NCBI GenBank assembly: GCA_961205875.1
Contig: OY540812.1
Location: forward strand, 29,087,098-29,151,097
Reading direction: 5' to 3'
Length of the DNA: 64,000 nucleotides
Origin: Sialis fuliginosa
Taxonomy: Eukaryota; Arthropoda; Insecta; Megaloptera; Sialidae
Made by a program: the position numbers and the translations under genes. The notes beneath the pieces are model-generated. The model was not told where the DNA came from. It saw only the letters and a program-made list of their open reading frames with translations, and ran no database searches. Shown piece after piece: positions 1-12,300 of the stretch (its first letter is position 1; every line of letters starts with the position of its first letter).

Positions 1-123
1 TGGGCGGCGCTAGTAGCGATGGTTTCCTAGCGTATTATATTTATAAGATTTAAATCATTGTTGCCAAACAGGAGAATTTTTTTTAATCTAACCAGTATAT
101 TCCTGAAATAATAATATACGTAC
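1..123. other. Intron sequence with the end of a repeat at the edge
   Basis: Positions 18-38 (GATGGTTTCCTAGCGTATTA) recur at about 24473-24493 as the right end of the element that carries the THAP fragment, so the window probably opens at the terminus of another copy. Confidence 0.5.
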
Positions 124-303
124 ATCGAAATTTTCTCCTTCGGGTCCTTTTATTACCCAAGCACAATCTATGTTATTTTTATATGGTCTTGGATAATTAT
201 TGCTTGTTATTGTTAGAGAAGAGCCTTCTAAATAACCTCCACATGGATATTTTGTGTAATTGATTGTATAGTTTAATTTTTCATAAGATTGTAATTGAGT
301 AAC
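124..303 (-). CDS. Cubn: Cubilin exon w37: CUB19 last strands, CUB20 first half
   Basis: It encodes VTQLQSYEKLNYTINYTKYP then CGGYLEGSSLTITSNNYPRP ... CAWVIKGPEGENFD, with donor GTACGT. The rest of CUB20 and all later domains lie beyond the left edge. Confidence 0.87.
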
Positions 304-3300
304 CTAAAAATTAAATAAATGATTTCTTTGAGAATGTCCATAAACCATGTATCGCTTTTTTCTAGAATTTTTGAACATCCTTTCTTCATATAATTCTATG
401 AAGACAATAATTTTTTGAAAGAATATTACGTAACATTTGAATATGACCCCCATTCCCCATGCAATGCCATGTAGACAATAGAGCTGTACCCCCCCAAAAA
501 AAAAATTACGTGGTTTATACATGTTCTCTTTATATCAAAATTTTTTATTTCTTATATAACTGTAATTCTTCTACCTTTATTTTAGTTTCTGGGAAAGGCG
601 AGCGTACAACTACGGGTTTAGAATAGTTCCCACATAAAACCGACAGTTTTTCATCAGTAGCCCCTGAAATTACACACATATAAATAAATAAATAATGTAA
701 TATATATACAAGAGTGTGTCAAAAAGAAATCGATATTTTTTTTCCTCGCTCTCGTTATGAAATAAGGTAGTTTATGATCCAAAATAAATCCCCCCACAAG
801 GATTACCTTGTAGTTCAATTTTAAGAAATGCATTGCATTTACACCTATATCTCTCAGAAGTATTTTTATAGAGAATTAAATTTCCTACAAAATTACGATT
901 GAAATTATTTTTATAGAAACAATAGTTGTGAGAGCCTTTTAGATGCACAAATAAATTACTTTGAATGCCTCTAACTTTCGATATGTTAAATTGAAAGTCA
1001 TAACTTTGTAGAGAATTTTATCTTCTAAAAAATGATGTTCTTAAAACATTTTCATCAGTTATCATGGATCAGTAATACCAACTTTAGTACTAAAGAATAA
1101 TTTTTCTATGTTATTTAAATGGAAAATGGGACCCCTTTTGCGGCACCTCTTAAAATTGAACTACAGAGTAATCCTTCGGCGAGGATTTATTTTAGGTCAA
1201 AAACTAACGTATTTCGTAACGAGAACAAAATTTTTTTTTACACACCCTATTATTAAAAATAAAAATAAAAAATTTACCGCCAGTAACTACAATATTAGAC
1301 ATTCTTCTACAACTGTGACTTCCAGTAGGTCCAATTGAACCGTTGATAATGAATGTAAGTGCTAAAGTTTGATTCGATTGCATAATTGGTTCTTCATCAC
1401 TTTCAAACATTAACTCTGTTGAAGTCTGTGTCCATTGACAGAAGTATGATACTTCATTGTACAGAGCTAAAGATGGACTAATTGTTCCTGATTGCTGGTT
1501 GAGATCACCTTCACACACTGAATTAAAATAAAATTAATTATATCTCTTACAAGTTATCAAGAAACAAAAACACCAAATTAATTTTTTTAATACTTAGAAT
1601 ATTAATAATAATATATTAGGCGAGCGGATTATCCAGTCTAGCTCGCTTAGAAATGACACCTACCGACCAATCGACGTTCTAGTTGCTAAAAATGATTTTA
1701 TTTAATTCTTTATATTTTTCTGAGAAAAAACATCTATATACATATTTTTTTATGCAGTCCTTCAATAGGTACACACATTTTTTTCTTTAATAAATCTAAA
1801 CTAAAATTAAAATGATCATTTTGTGTCTCATAAACTTTTTTTTTAAATCAATAGTTTTAAAGATAAAAAATATTTTAACTTTAAAAATAGCGAAAAATTC
1901 GTATCAGAATAAATCAAAAACAAACAGAATCAACCAACTTTAAACTATAACTAGATTTTTTTCATTTTGATTATTACTGTATTATAACTTCATTAGAGCC
2001 GAACTCACTCTTTGCACCGTAAACTGATATCATGGCTGGCTACAACATTCATTTAATAATTTAAATATTTAATAAATACTGGGATGAAAGCTTCAATAAA
2101 AATACAAACTAAGAATATTTTAATTGTACATTTATTTGTCACAATTATTTTCTTAATTATTACACTTATCAGAACATCTACAAAAAACATTTGTGTTTTT
2201 ATTGAAAGGACCCCGCAGTTTTTGATAGGGAAATGGCTTTCAGTCAATCTCTTTGAAACCAACTGGAAAATATTCTCTAAATCATCCCGATTAAAAGTCT
2301 CAATGGTCACAACTACCTAAGTTCCCGAGGTCTCACGCAAAGAGCTGTTTTGTACCTAATAATGCAATAAAAAAATCGATATAGTACAGGATTTCCCAAG
2401 TTCAATATTTAATTTATTATAACAAATGGAAGAAAACTTTAAATACAAAAGTTGTCAGGCTACACAAGCAGCATATTTTAAAAATAGTTACATTTATATA
2501 AGGTGTCCCATAAGTATGTTACAAATCAAAGTTATATTTTTATGACAACTAATTTTCTATTGTTTTTATTTTACAATTTAATATTTTTAATACTATCGCT
2601 AGTAGCTGGCGCTGACGGCACTACACATACCTTAACATGTTTTATAAAAACTTTATTATAATCCATAAAATAATTTGCTAGAACTTGCAAACTTTAACAA
2701 TATAAAAATCTAGAAATTAAATAAACAAAACGATACATAAAAATTAATTGGTTTGTTCAAAATTTTTTTTTTTGCGTGAGACCTCGGGAACTTAGGCGGT
2801 TGCGACCATTGAGACTTTTAATCGGGATGATTTAGAGAATATTTTCCAGTTGGTTTCAAAGAGATTGACTGAAAGCCATTTCCCTATCAAAAACAGCGGG
2901 GTCCTTTTCATCCCAGTATTTAAATATTTAAATTATTAAATGAAAAAAAATCTAGTTATATATATATATTAATCAAACATATACGAATTTTTCGCTACTT
3001 TTAAAGTTAAAATATTTTTCATCTTCAAAACTATTGATTTTAAAAAAAAGTTTATGAGACAAAAAATGATCATTTTAATCCACTGAAGCTTACATCATTT
3101 TTTCAGATTATTTAATGCAGGTTTAGATTTATTAAACAAAAAAATGTGTGTACCTAATGAAGGACCGCATAAAAAAATATGTATATAAGATGTTGTTTCT
3201 CAGAAAAATATAAAAAATTTAATAAAATCATTTTTAGCCACTAGAACGTCGATTGGTCGGTTAGTCTACTCAAAATAGCTGTAATCCGCTCGCCTATATA

Positions 3301-6300
3301 GGGTGAGTCATATCAGGTGAAACAAACTTGAACAGTTGATTAAGAAATTTAAAAAAATGTATTTTGACAAGTTCAGGTGGGGGGGGAGGGGGTCTGATCC
3401 CTTCCCCTTCAATGGGGGCACTACTGAAATACATAAAAAATTACCTCTTTAATTCTTTGTATACTAAACAAACAAAAATAATAATTCTTTTTATAATTGG
3501 ATCTATTAGAAAATAGCAATTACCTAACATACTGTTTGAAATAATGAATCCATTTTAGTTTGGTCTCTGCCTTTGTTATAATTTATAATCAATTAAATAT
3601 ATAAAATAAAACTCACTATAAGGTTGAAACAAACTAATATAACTTCTTATAAAACTAACAAAAACAATATTTGGGAGAATTTGCTAGAAACATACATAAT
3701 TATTAATTCTGCAGAAAAAAGGTTTGCTAAAATTTCCTAAAAAATGGTTATCTTGAAATTTTGGAAAAAAAATTAAACATCCCCGTGGGTATCTTTCAAA
3801 ATTGCAAAAAAATCAATTTTTTTATTTTTATTAAACCGCGGTTTGGTCACATAAACAAGTTTAATAACACAAAAATACCCCTGAATACGAAAAGAAGATA
3901 AAATTTCCTTCAATTTTCATACCCTATAAGTAAAAAAAGAATTATATTTGACCTATTGGCACTACTTTGAAAATGAGCAATTTTTTCGATAAATTTAAGT
4001 GGTCCTTTAATTTTTTCTGTGAGTGTATTTGCAAAATAAGTTGCGTAAGTGGAAGCAAAGGCGAAAATCTCGCTTTCACATATGCAAATGTGAATTGTAT
4101 TTTAGTATTTAAATACCTAAAAAGTACATGTTTAAAAGTAATTGTGACAGCTTTAATCACAACTCGAGTAATTTATAAATACCTACTCAAATTTTTCAAT
4201 TATAATTTTGACAGCAATTATTAGTTATAATTCATTAAACATGTTGTGTACAGTGAACACGGCTCCCATGTCTATATAAACATTGTAGACACGTGGTAAA
4301 CACGGTAGCCGTATTCAGTGAGTTAGTACGATATAATATGCCCAATATTCTTTAATAAATTGATTTTATATTTTCATTTTTAAATTATTTTATGGTATAT
4401 TTGTTCTCAATAATTTGTTTGCATTGATTGTTTAATTTCTATTTAAATCTGTGAGTAACTCATCAATTTAATCAATATCACCAGCAAACTGGAATATATT
4501 TTTTACATTGGAATAATTTCTAAGACAAATAAATTGTCAGAGAAGTCAGAAATTAGATGAGAAATAAAAAAAGACAACAACTTCAGGCATGAAGATTTGT
4601 TAGAAAAATTTTAAGTGTGGATTTTATTTATGTGGTGATTGTATTTGATAAAAAATTCTTACGAGATGGTTCATCTGATGAATATTTCAGTTTGAATCCA
4701 CGATGTTGTGAAGTTCCATCACATAAATAATATACATATATATTGTTTCCTGTTGAATATAATACTTTATTTGAACTATTGTAGCGAATTATAAGATGAT
4801 AGTTATGTTCATCGGAAAACTAAAAACATAATAATAATTCAGTAGTAATTATTAACCTAGATCTGTACAACACATACTACATCAAGTAGTAACTTTTGCT
4901 TTAAATATAGTACAATGTTACTGCAATCATAAATCGGAAAACAATGAAGAAATACTGTATATCATCGGGTTACTGCAAAAACCAGATAAGTCACATTTTA
5001 TAATTTCTAAGATATCTGGTTCTAATTGGTTAAATTTTGGTCAAAGTGGACTTACCTTATTTTTGCACATGCGTACTGACCCTTTATATCTGTAAGAGAT
5101 TTATCATGTTTTTACAGTAGACGTAGGTAAAATTTTTAAGTGTAGAAATGTGTTTAACTAAAAAAATGTAAATAGTGGAGTTATCTGGTTTTTGCAATAA
5201 CCCGACGATATGTATATTTTTAAAATAAATACCACTAAAGCTTGTCTATCAGGTTTAAAATCAATATCCAAAAGTTCAAACTTAATCCTTCTTCTTGCTA
5301 GATCTTTAAATCTCCAATGACAATATTTGATGTCAAAATGTCCTGAAGGATACCCAGGACTTGTCAAAATTCCTTCAAGGGATGTTATAACTTCACCACA
5401 TTCTACAAAATATTTTTCGAATGTATCAACTACATAGTTAAATAAACTTTATAGTCCAATCAAATTAGATTTTTAAATGAAATTAATATTCGCCTCAATT
5501 ATATTAGCGCCAATCGATGGCAAATGATTCCCTTAGTAAAATATAAAAAATGCAAAGCTTTAGGCCCCCAAGAACTACACGAAAAAATTTAAAAACAAAA
5601 AAAATTGAGTGCCGTTTATGCTTAAATCGTCGATGCAGAGAAAACATTGTAAAATAGAGCAAAAATGAACAGGGTCAATTTTACAGATAAGAAAATTTCC
5701 TATAAGAAAGGTACTCCAGTATATAACTAAAACTAATAGTTCAGGAGTGAAAGTTGTTCAAAACTCGAGAGCAAAATGTTTTTTTTGAAAATGTCACAAT
5801 TTGCCTCAGTTATCTAAAAAAAATTAAAATCGGTATTATTTAACAGTTTATAAAAATTTCCAAAAAATTCACGGTTTAACTAAACACTGTAGAGAAGCTA
5901 CTCACAAGTTCAAAGCTTATTTTTACTTTACTTTGTAGCTATAGGGGCTTAACTAAAAAATAATTTATTGTATTTTATTGCCTGTTTTGCATATTACATT
6001 TTTCATGATCTATTAATCACAGAATAAAACAAAAATATTTATTTTAAAGATAATTTCATTCTCTACAAATTCAATCTAGTAAATCACAATTGTAACCGTT
6101 TTCTTGCGAAGCTTAAATAAAAGCAAAATAACACATTTCGTCAAATAAAAATAATAATATAAGAAAAATTGCAGTGAAGCATTTTAAATGGAGTAAATTA
6201 CTTCCCAGTTATCTTTATTTTTATATTATTTTAATTTTACCAATTTTATTTTTATTTTAATCCCGCAAGCGAAAAGTTGTAATTACTATTCAATATAAAG

Positions 6301-9300
6301 AGATTGAATTTGTAGAGAATAAAACTATCTTCAAAACAAATATTTTTGTTTTACTCTGTGGTTAATAGATTATGAAAAATGTAACCTGCAAAACAGGCAA
6401 TAAAAGACAATAAATTATTGTTTAGTACAACTCCTATAGTAAAAATAAGTGAGTAGCTTCTCTATAGCATCTAGTTAAATCGTGAATTTTTTGGAAATTT
6501 TTATTAATTGTTGAATACCGATATTTAATTTTTTAGATAACCAAGGCAAATTGTTTTGAACAACTATCACTCCTGAACTATTAGTCCAATCAAATTATCA
6601 AAATAAAGTAGTTCGTAAGACATTGTTCTACAGAGTCATTTTTTTTATTTTAAATTGTTGGGGGGTGTGTTCTGAGTATTACATTAAGTTGGCGCGGTCT
6701 ATGACCTTGAGCGTTGTCCGCTATAAGCGCGAAAACTTTAAGCGTAATTATCTCGTAAATCGTTCATCCTACGATAAAATTTATTACCACCTTTTTTGTT
6801 CAACAGACTTGAATCTACAAATTTGTTCACAGGTCTAACTGTCTACCATTAATTGGTAACGAGATATAATGCAAGGATGTTAACAAAAAACGATTTTTTT
6901 CATTTATTTCGTAAAGAAGCGATTATATTGAAAAAACTTAAATGGCAATCTTTTAGAACTATTAATTTTCAATATTTTTTCTTACAACCATCATTTCTGA
7001 AAACTCATAGTTTGCCAGTTATAGTCCGCGAAACATTGCAAAAAAAAAAATTTTTGGTTATATTTCAAAAACCATAATGCAACCTTCAAAATGTGTATGT
7101 AATGACAAATGTGTAGATAACAAAATTCTATATATTTTTTGTTAAAAAAAATATTTTTTTGTTTGTTAATAAACAAAAACAAAAAAAATTCAAACAAAAA
7201 AAATGTTTTTTTTCAAACAAAACAAGTATAGAATTTTCTTATCTACACTTTTGTCATTACACATTTTGAAGGTTGCATTATGGTTTTTGAAATATAACGA
7301 AAAAATGTTTTTTTGCAATGTTTCGCGGACTATAACTGGCAAACTATGAGTTTTCAGAAATGATGGTTGTAAGAAAAAATATTGAAAATTAATAGTTCTA
7401 AATGATTGCCATTTAAGTTTTTTCAATATAATCGCTTCTTTACGAAATAAATGCAAAAAATCGTTTTTTGTTCCTTGCATTATATCTCGTTACTAATTGA
7501 TGGTAGACAGTTAGATCTGTGAACAAATTTGTAGATTCAAGTCTGTTGAACAAAAAAGGTGGTAATAAATTTTATCGTAGGATGAACGATTTATGAGATA
7601 ATTTCGTTTAAAGTTTTCGCGCTTATAGCGGACAACGCTCAAGGTCATAGACCGCGCCAACTTAATGTAATACTCAGAACACACCCCCCAACAATTTAAA
7701 ATAAAAAAAATGACTCTATAGAACAATGCAGAACAAATATACAATTTGATTGGGCTATATTAGTTTTAGATATATACCGGAGTACCTTTGTTATTGGGAA
7801 TTTTCTTTTAAAATTGTCCTGTTTATTTTTGCTCTATCTTACACCGTTTTCTTTGCATCGATGATTTAAGCATAAACGGCATTCAATTTTGTTTGGTTTT
7901 ATTTATTTTTTTCGTGTATTTCTCAGGGACCTACAGCCTTGCATTTTTGGTATTTTATAAAGGGCATTGTTTACCTTTTATTGGCGCTAATATAATTCAG
8001 GCGAATATTTATTCCATTTGTCACCTACAGAAAATTTCTAACTTGATTGGACTATTAGGTGAAACTGTAGAATACAATGTTTCATAGTTTGGTTTATTGG
8101 CTTCACTTGCGACTGAACTGTACACAAACAGTTATCACTGACATGAATCATATGACGCTGCCATTAAACCAAACTATGAATCCTAGCTCCATGTACACCG
8201 TGTTCTAAAGTTTGACTAAATAAAAATAAATTTAATACCTCTTTTAGTAGTATTAAAACTCAATATGAAATTGTCCTGAAATGGCCAATCTTTTCCAGCT
8301 GAATTAAATTCGACTGTAGCTTTGTTAGATGAAGTTTTAATCAAATCTGGTTTCTCATTGCCACAAAATTGTTTTAATATTCTATCTAAATTTAATACAG
8401 AACAAAAAAGTTAAAATGACAAATAACTAAATCTTCCATGTTAAGATTTGTAATTTGTGTTTGACAGTTGTATTATGGCACTTAATTTTACCTGTATTAT
8501 TTATAAAATCCTTTTCTTTGATCAAAACGTTAGCAACTAGTGAACAATTCACGTTCATGGGTAGATTAAGATCCGTAACGGTAAATGTTAAAGTATGGTA
8601 TGTGGGTCCCACAATGTACCAAGTGCAAATTGTATTTTTTTTAATATCATTTATATCTGTAGATTTGATAAATCCTTTCTTGGCTCGAATGATTCCTCCA
8701 CAATCAGCTAAAATATATTATGTAATCTATATATTATTATACAGGGTAGTTCAATAGTGCGTCTGACTTTCCTAGCGCACTTCTATTGGAGCAATTCTAT
8801 ATGGAGATAGAAAAAAATGTTTGGTACATAATATTATTGGTTTGAAAAAATCAATGTCGTAAAATTATTTTCAACAATACAGGGTGTCCCGTTTTTGTGC
8901 TATAATAAAAACAAAAATTTTTTTAAATGGAACAGCCTATAATGTTTTAAGTCTTCCGATTTTTTAACCTCTACATTAACGTCCCATTTTTTGATTTAGT
9001 GACAGCCTAATTATAATTTTTTTTCTGAAAAATAATCCATATGCAAACTCTTCCATAAAAAATCGTAGCGACCTCGTTTTTTTTTTAAGCGAAGATTTGT
9101 TTTAGTAATAATGTTAGTCCTGGTCATCCTGGTAAAGAATAACATTTTGATAATAAACAATTTGAATTTAGTTCTACAGGGTGTTAATAAAAAAATACCA
9201 AAGTTTGCAATCTTCAAAATGATAAAACTCATTTTTTTCAAATGTTACTACCCTTTTTTTATTTCACTATTCGATGAGTTTTTTTTCTTCTTTTCAATTT

Positions 9301-12300
9301 GTATAGGGAATATCCTATGTATAAACTGCATAGTTTCTGATATATTCAATATTTTTCACAAAAGTAACCATTTCATCACATTTTTATGCGCCAAAGTAGG
9401 CCGTGCTGATTTAAACAATATCGAAGATACAAAAAGCTTTGTGATCGTTATAGAATGAGACAAAAAAATTGTTCTCCGATTTCAAAATTTTTAATTGATC
9501 TTTCTGTTTCACGTCAAGACAAACACTTTTAGTTCCATGTCTGTCGGTCTATCCCCTGAATCCTTATCACACGCCTAACTCATGAACTACCGAACCGATA
9601 TTAATGAAACTTTGGTAATAGGTAATAAATAAAAATAAAGAATAATTTAATATTTCATCCCCTGTCACGTATGGAGGGTTGTAATTAGTTTCATTTGGTC
9701 TGGTGGGAAAAATACTTTGGAAGAAGGGATTTTTTAATCTGGCAGGAAAAATACTTTGAAATAAGGGATTTAAGGGGGGAAATAATCCCCTGTCTTATAT
9801 ATTATTTGTGCTGCCAACATAAAAAAATTATACAATGCAGGCAAAACCGCGGGCAAGTCTGCTAGTATGTAATATTACATTTTTTTCTAGTTTCCTAGTA
9901 TATGAAACTTTTAGGGTGTGTATGATTCTAAAAACGATACCTTTCAACGCTTCTTTATTGTTAAATGTTGATCTCTCATACACTTTGGTAGACAACAATA
10001 ATATAAAATTATATTGTTTTTAGAACCATATATTCCTAAAAAGTTTTATATGCCTATCTCTAAATGGAATCAGAGATCACAGGTGGAACGTTTATTGTGA
10101 AACATGTATATAAAATTGTAAAAGTCACAAACCTATTGAAACTTTTGCTTTGAAACCGTTTCTAGTATCAGATACATCAGTGTAGTATCTTATATACATA
10201 AAGTTCCCTGGTGTCTTTTCAGTTCCAGGCATTTTCGAACAAAGCACTTTGATTAAAGGAGAATTTCTAGTAGTTCCGTCTCTTATTTCAACTCCAGCTT
10301 TAGCACACCTGATCAAATATATATTTTTTATAATTATTATTTTTATTAATAAAATTATTTATTAAACATCGTAGTAATGATTTTAGAAATTTATTAAAGT
10401 AACAGAAGGTAAGGCCAATGAGAGAGGAGTGTTTCTTTTTTTAACTAGTGAGAGAGTGTTTTGTTTCACTTCTACGTACAAAAATTATATTTTATCATCT
10501 AAAAATACTCTGGACTGAGTTTATCTGTCAGTAACGCTTATCCAAATATATGCAGGGTTGAACTTTTCTGCAGGTAATCCTCCCCCGAAGGGTCAACAAA
10601 ATATTTTCACACGATTGATTTCCTATCAATATTAAAGTTCGTTATATAATATATACCAGTGGTCTTCAAACTGTGTATTCTCTGAGGATTCCACGAGTTA
10701 AAATAAATATTTGAAAAAAATATATGTACAGTCGGGAGTCATTTATTTTAAACCTTCTGAATCATATGACTCGCGTTTATTTCAAGTCGAGAGGGGCTCA
10801 CACCAAGTTATGTGTAGATCCTTGACCAATCAGCGTTGGCGCGGGAATTGACATCACCACGAAGATGTATTCAAATGTTATAAATGTATGTATAATAGAA
10901 TATCAAATACAAGAAATCCTTTATTTATTCTTGTCTTCGTATTTTTTGATATTTTAACAACATATAGGTACAATCAAAGAAGTACAAATTCGACATTGCA
11001 AAATCATGAAAAAGCTATCACAGACAATTTTGTCTATTCGGGAAGTGTCATTTTTACTATTCTTAAGTTGGCAATACGTTCTGTGATGTCAAACATTTGA
11101 ATACGTCTTCGTGGTGACTTGAAATCCCGCGCCAACGCTGATTGGTCAAGGAGCTATAGAGACTATGTATGTAAATCTTGGTATTTAATATTTATCGTTA
11201 ATAGTTAATCGTGATAGTGAAATAATTTTACTTTACTTTTAATTTCGAATATGAGCAAGATGACGAGTGACGACGGTGATAAGTATCTCTAATTAATTCT
11301 ACAAAAATTTCAAAAATATGTTCGTTTACGCCATGACTCGAGAATGGTGGGAGGTGAAGGAGGAGAAAAAATTTACAATAAACGAAAGTCGGCATTTACG
11401 ATAAACGAGAGTTAAAAATAAACGAGAGTTACAATAAACGAGTCCCGACTGTATATATATAAAGCACGCATACTATTTGACTAGTGTTTATTAACTAAAA
11501 AAAATAAAGATACATTAAGTTATATTTGAAAATTAATGCATTCCAAGTAGTTACTATAGTGTGCGTAAAATAATTGTGTGTTTTTCTGCATTTATAGCTA
11601 ATCACAATAGCATAAATACTTGCGCAGTAACCAATTTTCATCAGCCTACCAGTATTTTAATTTTTTTTTAAATAAGGGTGAGAAGGGGTTTGCCGAATAA
11701 ACTTTATAGTTCTGTGTTCTGTGAGTCAACAAAGTTTGAAGACCACTGATATACATACTAACATCTATTACAATTATGCAATAATGAATATTAATTATAT
11801 AATTTCATTACAAAATAAAAATATATTGTATAAACAAACGTACTCTTTGGTTTCCGAAATATCAAATCCTAAGAAATCTAATTGTACTGAATCTCCAGCT
11901 GGTACAGTCACAATCCAAACACACTCTATGTGGGCGGGTGGAGCATTCGGATAGTTGGGTGTCGTAATCTCAGAAGATTTCAGTAAATTTGATAACAAAA
12001 TCTTCTCTCCGCAAGCTGTAGATACTTCTTTATAAATCAATTTTAAACCCTAGTAAATAACAATAAAATTCATATTGTTTTTTAAATATTTTGACAAATT
12101 TTTATCATAATTTGTTTTAAACATTTTTGCCTGTATTAATGTAATGAGACAAAACACGTCAAGTGGACCCCCCTTTTACCACTTAATGATAGAAAACTTA
12201 TTAAAATATAATTATCGAAAGTAGTCATACCTAAAAATCATCCCTCAAAACAGTTTTTGAAAATTTTGAATTTAACAACAATTTTTTTAACAATAAAAAT

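Larger units (their letters stand above)
5451..8054. mobile_element. Nest of foldback elements
   Basis: The outer arms (5451-5732 and 7758-8054) pair with each other; they begin TAGTCCAATCAAATTAGA and end TCTAACTTGATTGGACTA. Between them lie two further palindromes placed end to end, 5733-6583 and 6583-7757. The terminal motif AGTCCAATCAAATT recurs at 6582 and, inverted, near 7745, so all share one family signature. No transposase frame was seen. Confidence 0.75.
10657..11748. mobile_element. hAT-like non-autonomous element hosting other elements
   Basis: The ends CAGTGGTCTTCAAACT...AGTTTGAAGACCACTG are typical of hAT elements. The flanking 8-mers ATATATAC and ATATACAT agree only in part. 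A second element (10729-11451) has inserted inside it. Confidence 0.7.

Noticed and set aside
6623..7744. Mirror-image frames of 71-96 residues on both strands
   Set aside because: They are the two arms of palindrome B read from each side; the matching peptides reflect the inverted repeat, not two genes.
9111..9458. 115-residue plus-strand frame
   Set aside because: It is low-complexity Ile/Phe/Asn-rich translation of repeat-laden intron, with no recognised domain or splice context.
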